Part shown: positions 11,501 through 25,800 of the stretch, one piece after another | How the letters are laid out: each line of letters starts with the position of its first letter | How positions within the stretch are numbered: the first letter of the stretch is position 1 | NCBI GenBank assembly: GCA_021234535.1 | Contig: SFZH01000008.1 | Span: 23,724,739 to 23,788,738, forward strand | From: Stichopus chloronotus | Lineage: Eukaryota > Echinodermata > Holothuroidea > Aspidochirotida > Stichopodidae | DNA length: 64,000 nt | Direction of reading: 5' to 3' | Program-made: the position numbers and the translations under genes | Notes under the pieces: model-generated | What the model was told of the DNA's origin: nothing | Database searches by the model: none | Seen by the model: only the letters and a program-made list of their open reading frames with translations

Positions 11501-13789
11501 ATATGACATCTGTTCAAGCTTCCTTTCTTGAGATATCGTGCTTACATGGTTCTTCACATTTTGACCCCTGTTGACCCCAAATGACCTTTGACCTCCACCA
11601 AAAACAATAGGGAACCTCTGCTCAATATGGTACAGCTACATACTAAACATGAGATCTCTACAAGCTTCCCTACTTGAGATATCGTGTTTACAAGGTTTTC
11701 ACAATTTGACCCCTGTTGACCCCAAATAACCTTTGACCTCCACCAAAAACAATAGGGTTTTGCTACTCAATTTGGTACACCTACATACCACATATGAGAT
11801 CTCTACAAGCTTCCCTACTTGAGATATCGTGTTTACAAGGTTTTCACAATTTGACCCATGTTGACCCCAAATGACCTTTGACCCCACCAAAACAATAGGG
11901 TTCTTCTACCCAATGTGGTACACCTACACACAAAATATGATGTATGTACAAGCTTCTTTCTTGAGATATCGTGTTTACAAGGTTTTCACAATTTGACCCC
12001 TGTTGACCCCAAATGACCTTTGACCCCCACCCAAAAATGATAGGGTTCTTCTACTCAATATGGTACACCTGCATACCAAATCTGAGATCTGTCCAATCTT
12101 CCCTTCTTGAGATATTGTGTATACAAGGTAGGGCGTCACGGACACACATACACACACCCATACACCCACGCATACATGTACACACACGTATGCATGATTA
12201 AAAAGGTTACGATTATCATCGAAACCAAAAAAGTTGGGAGAAGTAGATCATCCTTCATCTGTTCTTGAAAACATTTAAACAAAGGAAAGTAAACTTCATC
12301 TTTTGCTTAACTTTAGCATAACATTTGCTAAGTTACTGACTGAAGCATTTCAAAATGAACTACAAACTTGTTGAGTATAATATGTAATGGCACCATACTT
12401 TGTACAAGTAGAATAGCCTTCCTCCTTTACATTTGCTGCTTTTTTTCAATACACCTTCATACTTCGATAAACTAGTATCAAAAGTAACAAAATCTGAGAT
12501 ATGTAACATCATACAGTATCTAATCACCTCTCACATTACACCCATCCACTAACACCAACTAAAATACCAGCAACACTAATCTTCTCAATTTACCAAAACA
12601 AAACTAAAGTCTCTCTCATGCTTTGCTTTTAGTCACTTCATTATTTCACACTCTGGGTCAGGCTATCTGATCTCTGAGGTCTCTTTAGAAACAATTTCTT
12701 CTCAAATATTTGAGTATTTGAAGCAATTTGAGTCACAGCAACCAAACACTGCAGCAAAAAAGCAAGTTGAGTGTTTTGTCATAATGTATAACCCACACAA
12801 TGTAATGTCAAGCATGGGGTTTATTCACTTGTATCTACCAGATGAAAGTCATGCGAAGTAGTATAAGCTCTAAGCGGATAGGAAGTTTATGTGATGGTCT
12901 GACATGTCTCACTACACCAGTGCAGACACAAGCACACATAGTGACAGTCACAAATCAAGTCCATATGTTATGGTCTGATGTGTTGACAATGATAACAACA
13001 TTGCAGACCTAAGCTTATAGCAACAGTTATCTCACTGAGTATGCAGTTGTCCAAGAGACGATTGACAATCACATTTTATTTACAATTCCTCCCAATAATT
13101 CCTCACTGTAATTATGAAGTATGTAATGGCCTGAGATCTAAGCTCATAGTGACAGTCATGAACCGATCAATCCATCTATGTAATGGTCACAACACATTCT
13201 GACGGATTTAACAATTGCTGACCTAAATATTCATTCTCTGCATACAAAGTGATATTCAAAGGAAATCGCTGAATTCATAATGGTTGCAAACTTAACTATT
13301 TTTCAGCTTGTTGCGTTATGCAAAGCTACTTTTAGGTGCATAGTATGTAGGGCTTTTTAAGAACTTTGTTTTATGTTGTATTCTGATATTTCTTACAAAC
13401 TCTTGTTTAATTACTGGTTGGTAGCTACTGCTCACATAAAGTAAATAATTCCATTGAACATCGGTAATATGCCTTGCATATACCTTAGTTTGGGGGAACA
13501 CCAACTACATAAATTACTAACTACACTATTTTATTCCCAAATTCTAAATGCGTATTTGTCATGTACCTCCCTTTGAACAGAAAGAGAATGGCTCCAAAAA
13601 GGCACAATGTGAATTCATGTTCACTCTACACAGCTGAGTACATGAGCAACAGATACCAGATTGTAACTCACCAATGAGTGTTACGGGCATTCCATACTCC
13701 AGAGCAGATATGGCTGTCCATTTTCCTGTTCCTTTCTGTTGTATTGAACAAAAGAATAACATCTGCGTAGATATCACCATCACCATCAC

Positions 13790-13825
<36 letters not shown>

Positions 13826-16800
13826 TATATATTTCAGTCAACATTTCCTCTCTTACTGAGGATTTACTGACTTTGATGAAACTCCCAACATCCACTTTTC
13901 CTGTCTTGAAAATTCTCCTCATTTATAAATCATCACTGCTTTCTTTTTGCAAAACATCTTTCCATGAAGGTTCCGTCCTTCTCTTTCTCTCATCCCATTC
14001 ATTTCTCTCATCCCATTCACTTCCAGATCCCATCCTCTTTTCACAGGTTCATCATCTTCATTTCTCAACACAATGACCCTTCCATCTTCATCCACTTCTC
14101 TTTACCAAATTTGCAACAGTTACTGCCAGACCCACCCTATTCATGAACTCACATGTATTCTTTCTATCAGACAGTTTCACACCCCAAAAAACAGAAAACC
14201 TTCACACATATGTAGGAGTAATTACTTGAAAAATGTTCCAATAATACAATCATAAATATCTATTTTCTAAAACAGTTATCACCATTTGATCTGCTTTGTC
14301 AAAATATCAGCTAAACTACGACAGAAAGTGCATTATACGTTATAAAGGACAAGGAACTGCAGAGAAAAGCCAACACAATATTTTTCAATCTCACCTGTCC
14401 GGCGGCATCTCTGATCTTATCTACCAGATGTGTGCCGTCTGCCTCCTTGAATTTCAAGATGTCTGTTGTGATTTCAATCAAGAATGAGTCCAGCTCGGTC
14501 TTGTTCCATTCACCAAACACCTGTGAAGATGTAATCCCCAATCAAAGGTCATTGGACTCGATGTGATTACAGCAAGAGTCATTGTTACGAAGCCTGCAGA
14601 CACTTGTGCAATCTTGGGAAAAATACCTTGGGACACCCCGCTCCCCATTTCAATGTTGGCTATAGGATTACTGTTCAAAGTGTACATTCACTCCTATAGC
14701 GCAACATTGGAAAGGGGCACCGGGTTTCATGCTATCCTCTCACCTAAACTTTGGTATTATATTTGCAACGTACGACAAAGTGCCCCAACAATTTTGTCCA
14801 AGATTGTAGTTTTAGCAATACATCAAGTATCAAAAGCTTGACTTGAAAACAAAAATAAACATGTCTTTCAAAAGCAGCTCACGTCAAAACCTTCAGGGTA
14901 ATCTGATGTAATCACAACATAATTAAAATGATTTCAACAGGGTTTGAAAATCAAGCATTTTTCAAGGTTTTTCAAAGTCGAGCTTTTGTTTCTTGAGGAA
15001 ATCAAGCATTCATTTCCACCAAATTTTGCTACAAAACCTGATCCAAACATTTGCTGCAAATAATAAAGTAAAAATATTAACTATAATTCAACTTCAAGAA
15101 CTTTTCAAGAAACTATATACTTTTTTACAAGAACTATATACTTTTTTTCAAGAACTTTTCACACATTTCAGCCCTTTCAAGGCATTGAAAATGATGGATT
15201 TAAATTCAAGTACTTTCAAGGCTTCCAACGTTTTCCAAACCCTGTTTTAATTGACTTTGTTTTTCATCTGTAGAACAGGTTACCTTGATAGCAGTGAAAG
15301 TGTTGATGCAGATGTGTGTTGATACAGAAACCAATGGAACACAAATGGTACTGAGACACAGTTTGAATGCCTATTGATCGGCCATTCCTTGTAACCAGAG
15401 GACAGAAGGACCACCATTGTTACATGACACTGAGGCACTTGGCACTGCAATTTGTAGCTGAGTCCCATGTGCTGTACATTCATAGTGAACACTGTAACTA
15501 AAATTTTATGTTGCATACACAGAATGTGATACTGAGATCAAATTATGTCTACATGTTATGAGCTCTGTCTCACCAACCACAGGACAGTCAATTCACCGGA
15601 CTGCATCAAATTTACGTTTAAATCTTCCGATATTACACACAACTTTCAAGTTAGCAAGATATGCCTACTGGGTAATTTGCTACAGTAAGTACTAAGCAAT
15701 GTTTCTTACATTCATAAAAGACAAACATATTTTGGCATCCCTCCTGGGAAGTTTTAATGACTGTAATGTTTGGGCTAGAATTAATTCACAAGATGTGCGA
15801 GAATGAAATCATGCTACTACTGCAGGAACAAGTTGAAAACGATAAAAGCAATGAGAGTCTTAATTGCTGATGAAGGTCCACACTGGATTCCATGATCATG
15901 GTCAGTCATAGTACCATCCATGACAAGACTTTTCAAGTTTTGGACTTCCTGGGTTTGACATCTTTAATATATGCCCTGGGTCATGGCACATTCAACCAAA
16001 TCAAGCATTTGTGGCCACCACCAGTGTTGACCATTGAGAGCACACAATAGAAAGCAAGATTCCACCGTCAAAACAACCAACAGTCATGAAGCTGAGATGG
16101 TAGTTTAGGAAAGCAATGTGTTTGATGCTGCAACAGCATCCCTACACAGTTTCTGGAATGGCATAACTTTTACATATTTGTATCTCACAGAGGGTAACAT
16201 TTTCAGGCAGAAGATTTTGCCACTTTGTGGTTACAGAAGACGGCACTAACTTCTGAAACATACCAAGAAAATTTTGAGAACATCCCAATAGCATATAGAT
16301 TTTACATTTTGAGTGACAAAGAGAAATAAGAGACATGGAGGATTTAGTTTAATAATGAGGGCCTCAGAAGTTCCCAACTATGGCTCAGTGGTTTACTTTT
16401 ACCATAGTTCACTTGTGACACTTGAGCCGACCTTTCTATTGCACTTTTTGGAGGACTTTTGTGACTACTAAACTACCTGTGGAAGTTAATCTGTAATTCA
16501 AAAGCAGTTGTCAATCATTTTGTTTGCTGGGTGAGGTTATTGTTCAAACAAATTGGTTAACAGTCAGGCCATACCCTTTGCACTGTTATAATGCGATCAA
16601 AATAAAAAACAAAAACTGATCAGGTGTGAGAGGGTCAACCATAGGCTAGATAATGGATGGTGTTAAAAAGATGTTGAGTTTAGCCAATGGTTCCTTAATT
16701 AATAATCAATAAAAGTAATTATTTCATAGTTTTCATGTATCTCTTGTCATTGACTGAGGTAGTTTCAAGCATAAATGGACATCAGGTAATTGATACAGTG

Positions 16801-19800
16801 ATACTACTGCACCAATGACATGGCCCTCAGTTATGCACTTTTGCATGCTTTGCAATATTATAGGGCTGAAAAATACCACTCATCACAAAATGTAGCTTTT
16901 TCATGTCAACCATTTCTGGTATCGTGAATCCATTGACAGCAGATGAAATTCTTACCGCGCTCATTTCATCATTGGTCATACCGAGGGCGCCCTTCATGAC
17001 ATGGTATGCCTCGCATATCAGCTGCATATCTCCATACTCAATACCGTTGTGGACCATCTTGACAAAATGACCGGCACCTTCATCACCAACCTTCATTGGA
17101 GAAAAATTAAACTTTGTCTAAATAGCAAAGAAAGGACTACTATGTTTGCGTGATACAGAAAAGAACATACAAGGTCCAACCACTCGATAAGTGAGGGTAG
17201 TGTCCACTTCAGTTTTCCGGAAGATCCGCTCTTAAGCCTGGTTCATCTTGTACAAAAATGAACTCTGTATCTATGGCACAGTTACATGCCATACATTCTG
17301 GGCTGAATTTACGCTGAGTTTATAATCATTTTCTTTTAACTACTTTGCCTCTATTTTGTGGTGCTTGAAAAGTAAGCATACGTTGCTGATATTACCAGAA
17401 TGACATCGCTACAATGAGACAGACAATACACTTCAACAATTGACTGATTCTTCTGATTACATAATTAGGACTAACTGCAAAGATGAAATGTTTACCAGAG
17501 AGTACTCAGAACTGTAAACAGAGACTTGCAGGAGTAAAAGGAAATAGGTAAAAGAGGATCTACATTAATATTAGATAGGTAGAGTACAGTGAGGGACAGG
17601 TAAGTAACTCAACAGAATATGACTGGTGGTGAATGCAAGACTTACAGATCAAACTACCTCATAATCAATCAATCAATCAATTGGTCATACCAAGAAAAGA
17701 CTACTCAGAGAGAGTTGGCCAAACCCATTTCATTGTTGCTTATTGTAATGACATGAACTAATGCTATGCAGATATTACTCACCCAGTCGCAGCAGGGCTC
17801 AGTGCCAACCTTGGCTGCTATGCTCTGAAAGATCTGTTTGATATGAGGCCTGGAGGAAAGAAAAAAAATATTGCAGTGAGGTTTGATGTATTTAAATGCA
17901 TCAAATATTGTAGAAGCCTGATATGTTGCCAACCCAATAACCACTAGAGGGAAAGGATGAGATGGAGGGTCTTCAGAGCACTCCAGCATTCCACTGTTTA
18001 CTTTACAGGTGGATACCAGTCTGACCTGTCTGCAACTAGTATACAGTACAAAGGGGGATAACATTGCAGGAACCTACCTCACAACACCAAACCAAACAAT
18101 AGGTTCTTCCATTTGTAAGTTTAATTCAAACATTCCACACCGTGAAGATATGGATAGCCTCAAATGACCTTTGACACCAACATATACATACTAATCATGG
18201 TAACTCCAAATACAGTGCATTTTGAAGTCTGATCTCTTGAGAATCTGTGACTATAACATTGTCAGGTTCTTTTACTCTGAGGACCTAAAATACCATTTAA
18301 AATCCACATATATGTTGGTACACATCTGGAATTAAACATACTACATAAATGTATTAAATGTAGAAAAGTCAAACTTAAAGCTGACTTAACAAGATCTTTT
18401 AATTTTTATCTTTGTTGACCATCAGCAAAATGAACCATGCAGAGAAAGTATAGTGCATATACTGTATCTTCTAAGCTTTGCCCATCCACTTTGCCAACAT
18501 TCTCGTCCAAAGACATGTTCACAAGCTAGGCATTTGAGACAGAAAAACTTGTTATGAATAGAGATAATGAAGTAATTTCATAGTATGTGCTACTCCGAAA
18601 CACTGAACAGTAAATACCTTGAAAAAGCACGGACCACATTGCCTTTTAATGGGTCATTTTCTCTGCCATATCCTGTTTTTATCTCCCTTTGATACCATTC
18701 ATAACAACGTCGAGCAAATAATAACAAAATAAAAATACTCCCATGTTTGAAAGCACAATTTTGCAAGTTTATTCCTTGTTGCCTTGAGTGTGTATAATTG
18801 GGTAAACCCTCTTGCTGTTCAGCACAATTGATCATGTGGTTCATCAAAGCTGTAAACATACGGTAGTATGACAGCTTTGATTAATTTTCTCAGTTAAAAC
18901 CAAAAACAGGACAATTTTACTGAAAGCAATGATTTCACCATTTGACATTTGTTGGCTCACCAAGCTTCATTAACGCCACCAGGCATCAGAGAAGGCCCAT
19001 AACGCGCACCATCTTCACCTCCGCTGACTCCACTACCAACAAAATGGATGCCTTTTGCTGTTAAAGCTTTGCAGCGACGCTAAATAACAAAGATGATATT
19101 ATCTTTTGAGTCAGTTGTAACATCAATGTAACATTAGTGTGAACTGTATCTGCCTTCTAGGTTATTGTGATTGTACACACAGTGTATTCTGCATAATAGT
19201 TATAGCTTTCTGAATGGCAGAAAATAACTTCTGTGTCCTAACTTCAGGAAATTTCTTTGTATTGACATGCAATACTGGAATTTGTGAAGATAAATATCTT
19301 AGAAACTAATGCTAAGTCACCTACTTGACAAAATCTTACAAGCCGTTACAGTATACTACAGCAACCTCGGCAAAACTTTGTGAAAGCACTGACTGGTGGG
19401 TGACATTCTGTGTCAACACACGAATTTTGATCACACATGATCACACTTTCAAAAACATTAACATTGCATCACTAAATTATGACTTGACATCTTTGTGAGG
19501 ATATTTTACTGTCAATCTACATAAAAATTTTAAGACTACACAGTTGTGTACTGCATTTTTTTCTGTTTGGTGGCCATTATTCAAAAAGTTATCATGTAAT
19601 ATAAACAGAAATAGGGCATTTTAAGTGCAACAACATGGGTGTGACAAGAACACAGCTTTAATCATTGTTGTACCATTCAGTCAATTAACTTTTGCAAAGT
19701 CTTCATCTTCTCAAATATTACGCTTATAAGATGAGTTTTGGAAGATGCATCATTGGAATGTTTGAAAGATTGGGCAATCAAATTATTCTTGGGCTACCAG

Positions 19801-22800
19801 CAGCTGAATATTTCCCTGTGAGAAACTTATTTCTTGAAAAGAAGGCCACCGTCCTTCCTTATTTTGAATAAGCTATCAGTCTGTGTTCACAAATATTGAC
19901 ATCATTTTTCAGCAAAACAAACGCCTTATTTCCCAGTGAGAGATATCTCACCACAGAATAAGGGAAACAGCTGTTACCAGCCACAAACTCCACATAGGAT
20001 GGTAAGCTAGCTGTAAGAAATTTAGCCTCAAGTGAGCAATATATCACCAATACAAGAGGATCTTATGTAAGATACAATAATACAAATATAACTTCTGCTG
20101 TTGCTACAACTTCCAATGATGGAACAGAGATTGTTTAAGATAACATTACCCATATCACTCTATTAGCCTCCCAGCTAGCCTGATCCTGACCAAAGAACTT
20201 TTACTCGGGTATCACTTAACTGGAGTTTTGGGCAAAGTAATATCAAATGGATTCATAGTTAAGTACATTTAGACAAGACGAAACTACAAGGTTTAACTTT
20301 CATCTTTGAAACTGAATAATCCTGGAATTTGAGATGAAAAGAACAGCAGGGGTGGGGGGGGGGGGGGGGGTGACAAGGGAGGAAGAGAGGATGGAGGAAT
20401 TCTCTAACCGTAGTATCTTGATATTCAGAGTTACCACCATCGATGATGATATCTCCTGCCTCCAGCAGTGGCACCTGATGATAAAGGAAAGAGCGAAGAT
20501 TATTGATCTGCTGGTTACTAGTGCAAGTAGTTGTGCTGAGACAAGTAAGTTATCATTTCAAGTAAACGACAGATCACAAGTTAATAGCTTCAGTCAATAG
20601 TTGCTTCTGAATAAAAATCCTTTTTCTTAATATCAAACATCAGGACCACTCCTACTGAAGTGATATTTTATGTTCCAGGTGTTTTGGTGTAGTAGCAGTT
20701 ATCAACAATCCAAGTTTGCTTTGTAAGTTCAACAGATAATATTGAAATATGAAAAGAGGGACATGACAACATATCAATAATCTTGATGTCATCTGGTTGC
20801 TTTTACAAATGGTTCAACTCGACCATATAGGTTTATTAGCCTTGATATGTTCCTCCTACCGTCTTTCACCACGGCCAAAGCCTACTAGTGCTCCCCACCT
20901 CCTCTTACCCATCCGATATCCTAACCTATTTCCACTGCTTTAGGACAAAACAGTACAACTTCTTTCTTACCAATTTATCTATGAAAGCATCAACAGCACT
21001 GCCAGCCTTCACCAACATCATGACACGTCTCGGGTTTCTTCAGTGAAGCTACCATTTCTTCCAGACTCTTAGCACCAATCACTTTAGTACCCTTCGCCTC
21101 ATTTGCCAGGAACTTTTCAACCTTGTCAACGGTACGATTGTAAGCACAGACCTGAAGAGACAAAAAATGGGTTTGTAAAGTCAAACATGCTGCTACAGTG
21201 AATAAAATAGAGTTTACTAATCAAAATCACACATGTATACGGCTACAGCGAATGAAAAAGACACTACTGAAAAATACAAATTATTTGTCTAATTATTAAA
21301 GACCAAAGATACGTTTTTTTATAGGAAGAAGTGTACAACTGTAACAGCATGACATTAAAGTCAAGGAAAAATACAGCTACTGCAGGAAGACTGAGATGAT
21401 TACAATCACTAGTCTTTAATATCATTGTTCTCTGACCTTTCTCTTCCATTTGATACCAACCTGGAAGACGATAGATCTATGCCACCTATCTCTTAGGAGA
21501 ACTTTACCAATTAGAGTGTTAATTTACTGCAGAAAGGAGATTGATTGTAGTTTTTCGACTAAAATTTTAGCAGAACCAGGGTCCTGCAGTAAAGATGTGG
21601 GACTTCTGTGCAAATAACTACAACAAAACTAAATGCAACACTTTTTCTCCTTAATATTCCATTGTTTTTTCTTTTCTTTTGGACAAAAAGATCATGGTAT
21701 GATGGTACAATAGTTTTTATGGTTTTTTCAACGGTCAGAAGTGAAGCTAGTCCCTATGGTGCACTTCTGAAAATGGAGGAACAACATCACTCCCTGCTTA
21801 AATTATGTTGTCAATGAATTCAACAAGTTGACATCTGCTATGAAGCTCTACAACTGCTGTATATGTTTTGTTCCAGACATAATGCTTATAAGGTACAGGA
21901 GCAGTTTCCCTGAACTACTGTAGCTGAAGGACAGCTTCCCCCCCCCCCCCTTTCTTCTACTGTACTTGGTTGTCAGTTTGCTGAAATTTTTCCCTTGTGT
22001 CATTTTCCCTACCTACTAGGTACCTCTCTCGTATTTCCATGCCAAGAGGGGTTTGCTCATTTTTGTGAGTTATGAGGAAGCTTCTAAACCTAATTGGCTT
22101 AGATCCTCAAGTTGTACCTTTAAATACTGTTTGCATTTTCTTGAGCTTTCCCTGTTGCCATTCTGTTTAGCAACTACTGGAGCACTGTAGTAGCTTTCTA
22201 TGGTACTTAATCTGGAGGTAAAGGTTAAGTTCTGAACACTTCCAAATGGAACAAAACACTCACCACAAAGCCATGATCATTCATATTCAAGATCAGGTTC
22301 TGGCCCTGCAATAAATAAATCAAAGTAAATCAATGAATATTCATAAACTTTCCATATCACATCATTAAACATTTCTCTATATGATAGTTCAAAATGATAT
22401 CATTATACAATTAAAAGACATTTTGAATAGCAATACATCATCAATTACACTGCCAATATGAAAACAAAAGATGACTTCAAAAAGAGATTAAAACTATTGA
22501 ACAAGTGTCCTTGCTACTTTTTAAAGAAAAATATTGGACATAAACCTTCAATTCACTGGTACTGCTACAATCAAGTTAAATAATTTGTTCAAAGTTCAAG
22601 CTGTTGAGTGATTGATTTTTGTTGAGAGCATCCTCATGTTACCACTAGGTGGTAACACCTAGTAGTGAATGTACTTGATTTAACTGGACATCTGGGCAAT
22701 AAATATTACAACCATACTATAGTTTCCTATTCTTTCCTGGGTGATTACAAAAACACATCGGCAACGAGAGACCTTGCAAATTATTGAACTCGTTGGGAGC

Positions 22801-25800
22801 AGACTGAAATTGATCATTTTCATTTTTTTATGATTTAAGGTGATTGTCAAATGATCAGACAGAAAAATAAAAAAAACTAGACATATCATCCAGGTACTCT
22901 GATATGGATATGTAGCCAAATTCATGTACTGCAACAAAACTGAATTCATTTACCACACTAACACATGTCCATACTAGAGTATAGGCCCTACACTAGAGTA
23001 CATTTATTTGTGTAAAGTACTGGATACCAAGCATCTATGGTTTATTTCTGCAATAAGAATATTAAACTAAACTATGTAGACAACAAAAAATACCTAAATC
23101 TGCATTGTTACAGAGTGCATCAGACAATTACAGTTTCATGTAACCTGAGATTGACAGTATTCATTCCACTATACTGTAATAAACTGGTGTAAACTTCTTG
23201 CTATTATTACTATACATTGTTAATATTTGATTTTCTGGAGCTTACTTGGCAATTAACCAAACTCTTACTGTAAATTTTCTTTGCATGTTAATTATACAGT
23301 AAATACAGTGGCAAACATTAGAGTAGCTTCAAAATTAGATAAAAAACTACTGTAACATGCAAGACATGAATTTGTCTTGATGGCAAGAACGTCAGTCCCA
23401 AGACAATGATGACACTGCTGTACGGCAGGCCCACTGTATGATTCTGAAGTTACAGAACTGGGTAAACTAAAATATTCCAAAGAACTGTGTCACAGCTTAA
23501 TACAGGTATGTACAGTATTTAATTCACTGTACTGTTCATACTGAACTGTACAGAAATTGATAGTATCTCTCAAATGCTCTACGTACCATGACAGCCAGGC
23601 CAATCAGAGCGATGTCAGCTCTGCAAAATGAAGAAGAGAAACAAAAAAAGTTAACATGAGAACATTAGAAACATTGCTGAGAATTGAAGAATAATCATAA
23701 CATCTCTTGAGCTAAGTGTCTCCAATGTTACCTTTCTTCATCCATGTATCTCTATATCAAAGAGAGAATTTAATTGCTATTGTTCATCAACATTTATATA
23801 TCAAACAGACAATAACTGCACAAATACTTAGTTCCCCATACAGTATCAGTCACTAATTACAACAGTAAAACAGAGCTTACAGCACACACTTGGAATGCAG
23901 TTCTCCAAGAAAGTTTTAAGTCAGTGACAGGTCTGTTTATATTAAATTCTAACAGTATGATTGAAAACATCACATGTAAAGTACTGTGTGAGTGCAAATT
24001 GTGGTCTGGACCATCTCTTCTGCATCAGACACAATGTGAGCATTAGGACCTCAGCAGCTTGATTGATGATTTTTGTTGACACACGTATGTAATCTACAGC
24101 ACCATCCACCTGACAGAATATACGGTACTGTACTCGTTACTTACAAGTGGTCCATCGGTTCCCAACCAGGGGTACTAGTACCCCTTAGGGATACCAGCAA
24201 ACACCAAATTACTTTCATCCTCTTTAAGGTGAACCAATTCTCTGACCAAGGACAAAGTTTTACAGTATTTTCATTATTATAGTATAGCCTTGTCAAAACT
24301 ACAATCTTAGAAAGCTTCCTAAATCAGCAAAGTAATTCCTAAAATTTCTCAGATCAGTTATTTGCTTGAGATGAATTATTCGGGCAGAAAAATAATCACT
24401 GTTTGCTTGATGGAACTTCAAACCTTAAATCTATAATAGCTCTAGAATAGAAGGAGCTTTCATAGTAATATAATTCAGTATTGTATTTCATTGTAAGAAC
24501 ATGTCCTTTGCACTGTGTGTAGTACATAGAGTACTGCTATTATTCACAGAAATGTCCAATGTGCATGATTGACAGTATACAATTGGAGTGTTCTCAACTT
24601 CTGCTCCGATAACTCTGAAGTAAATCTTGCAGCCTCGATGGCTAAATACTACATCATGCAAACTAAATGACTGCAGTATACTGTACGGTGCACTATACTG
24701 TCTTTTGCTTCTCACTGAGCTCACTGGCGTACTGTACTTCTGTAATTTCGGGGTTCAATTATTTTTCAAGTTGATTCTGGTCTACTGAGCATGCTCAAAG
24801 ATTCCTAACATCAACTGAGGAAACCTCAGATCAAAATAGGTAACTCTGTGCTTCACAAGCCAAAAAAGAGAAATAAAATTCTGATAACTGGCGATGATTT
24901 TTGATACTGTAAGTGTACAGTAACCACAACTACAACTACTTGTGGATACACACTTACAGTATCAAAAATCTCCAGTTATCAGTACATTATTTCACTCATC
25001 TTAACCATGAATCCTGATGATTCTGTAACATTCTCTCTTGAAATTTCTAGTCCCTTATAACATTCTCTATGTGTATCTTCATGCCCAATTGTTGATCCTA
25101 AAAAGCCATTTTCTGCAACCATACCATTTCTTTGTTTTAGTGGGGTTCAACGACTTCAACTTGTTGCAAATCCTCATCGCCAAAGGTAAGGTTTATCATC
25201 TCATGCTGTGATGATCCACAAGGTCAATTAAAACATTATGTTTTGAGTACAGATAAAGGCCATAACCAATTCTGTAATTAAATGTCTGTACAGTACTATA
25301 CAGTAAATATGCCACTTCAGTGCTGCAATATCAGTAGACACTGTATCTATGGTGTTTGCTGTGCTACATGGACAAACAGAAGCTTTTCAAAGGGGCTAGT
25401 AGTTTTGATGAATTTTTTCCGAGTTTACTGACTGATCACCAGACAGATGGAGCTGTTAAAATCTATCACCAAAGTTTGCCTTGTGTGTACGTGTTTATTA
25501 TACACATAAAGTCATACAGTGTAGCCAACACCACTGGCACAGTATACTATTACCACTTCCTCACAGGTACACACTACAGTGCATGTACAGTGCTACACTT
25601 CCCTACAAGCCAGCTTGACAAGGCTGTTTGCATATACTGCAGTGTAATGTTACAATATACAGTAAAACACAAATAGTTAAACTACAGTGTATTCCAGGTA
25701 CACCACCCTAAACCTTATGGGAACAATGTGCTATTAAACACAAAGGATTTCCTCTCAAAGGAGAAAATGCCTGGTTCAAAGTAGTTCACAAACAAGGAAG

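Larger units (their letters stand above)
9705..13671 (-). other. PGD: PGD intron 10
   Basis: About 4 kb. It contains the tandem-unit repeat element at about 10.6-12.23 kb; the remainder is AT-rich with no recognised gene. Confidence 0.8.
14521..16955 (-). other. PGD: PGD intron 8
   Basis: About 2.4 kb, holding an imperfect hairpin (14634-14728) and a small transposon-like element (14938-15244). No gene is recognised in the rest. Confidence 0.8.

Noticed and set aside
13559..13922. Open frames with poly-Met or poly-Asp runs
   Set aside because: These are products of the ATC microsatellite; the real coding part is PGD exon 10 only.
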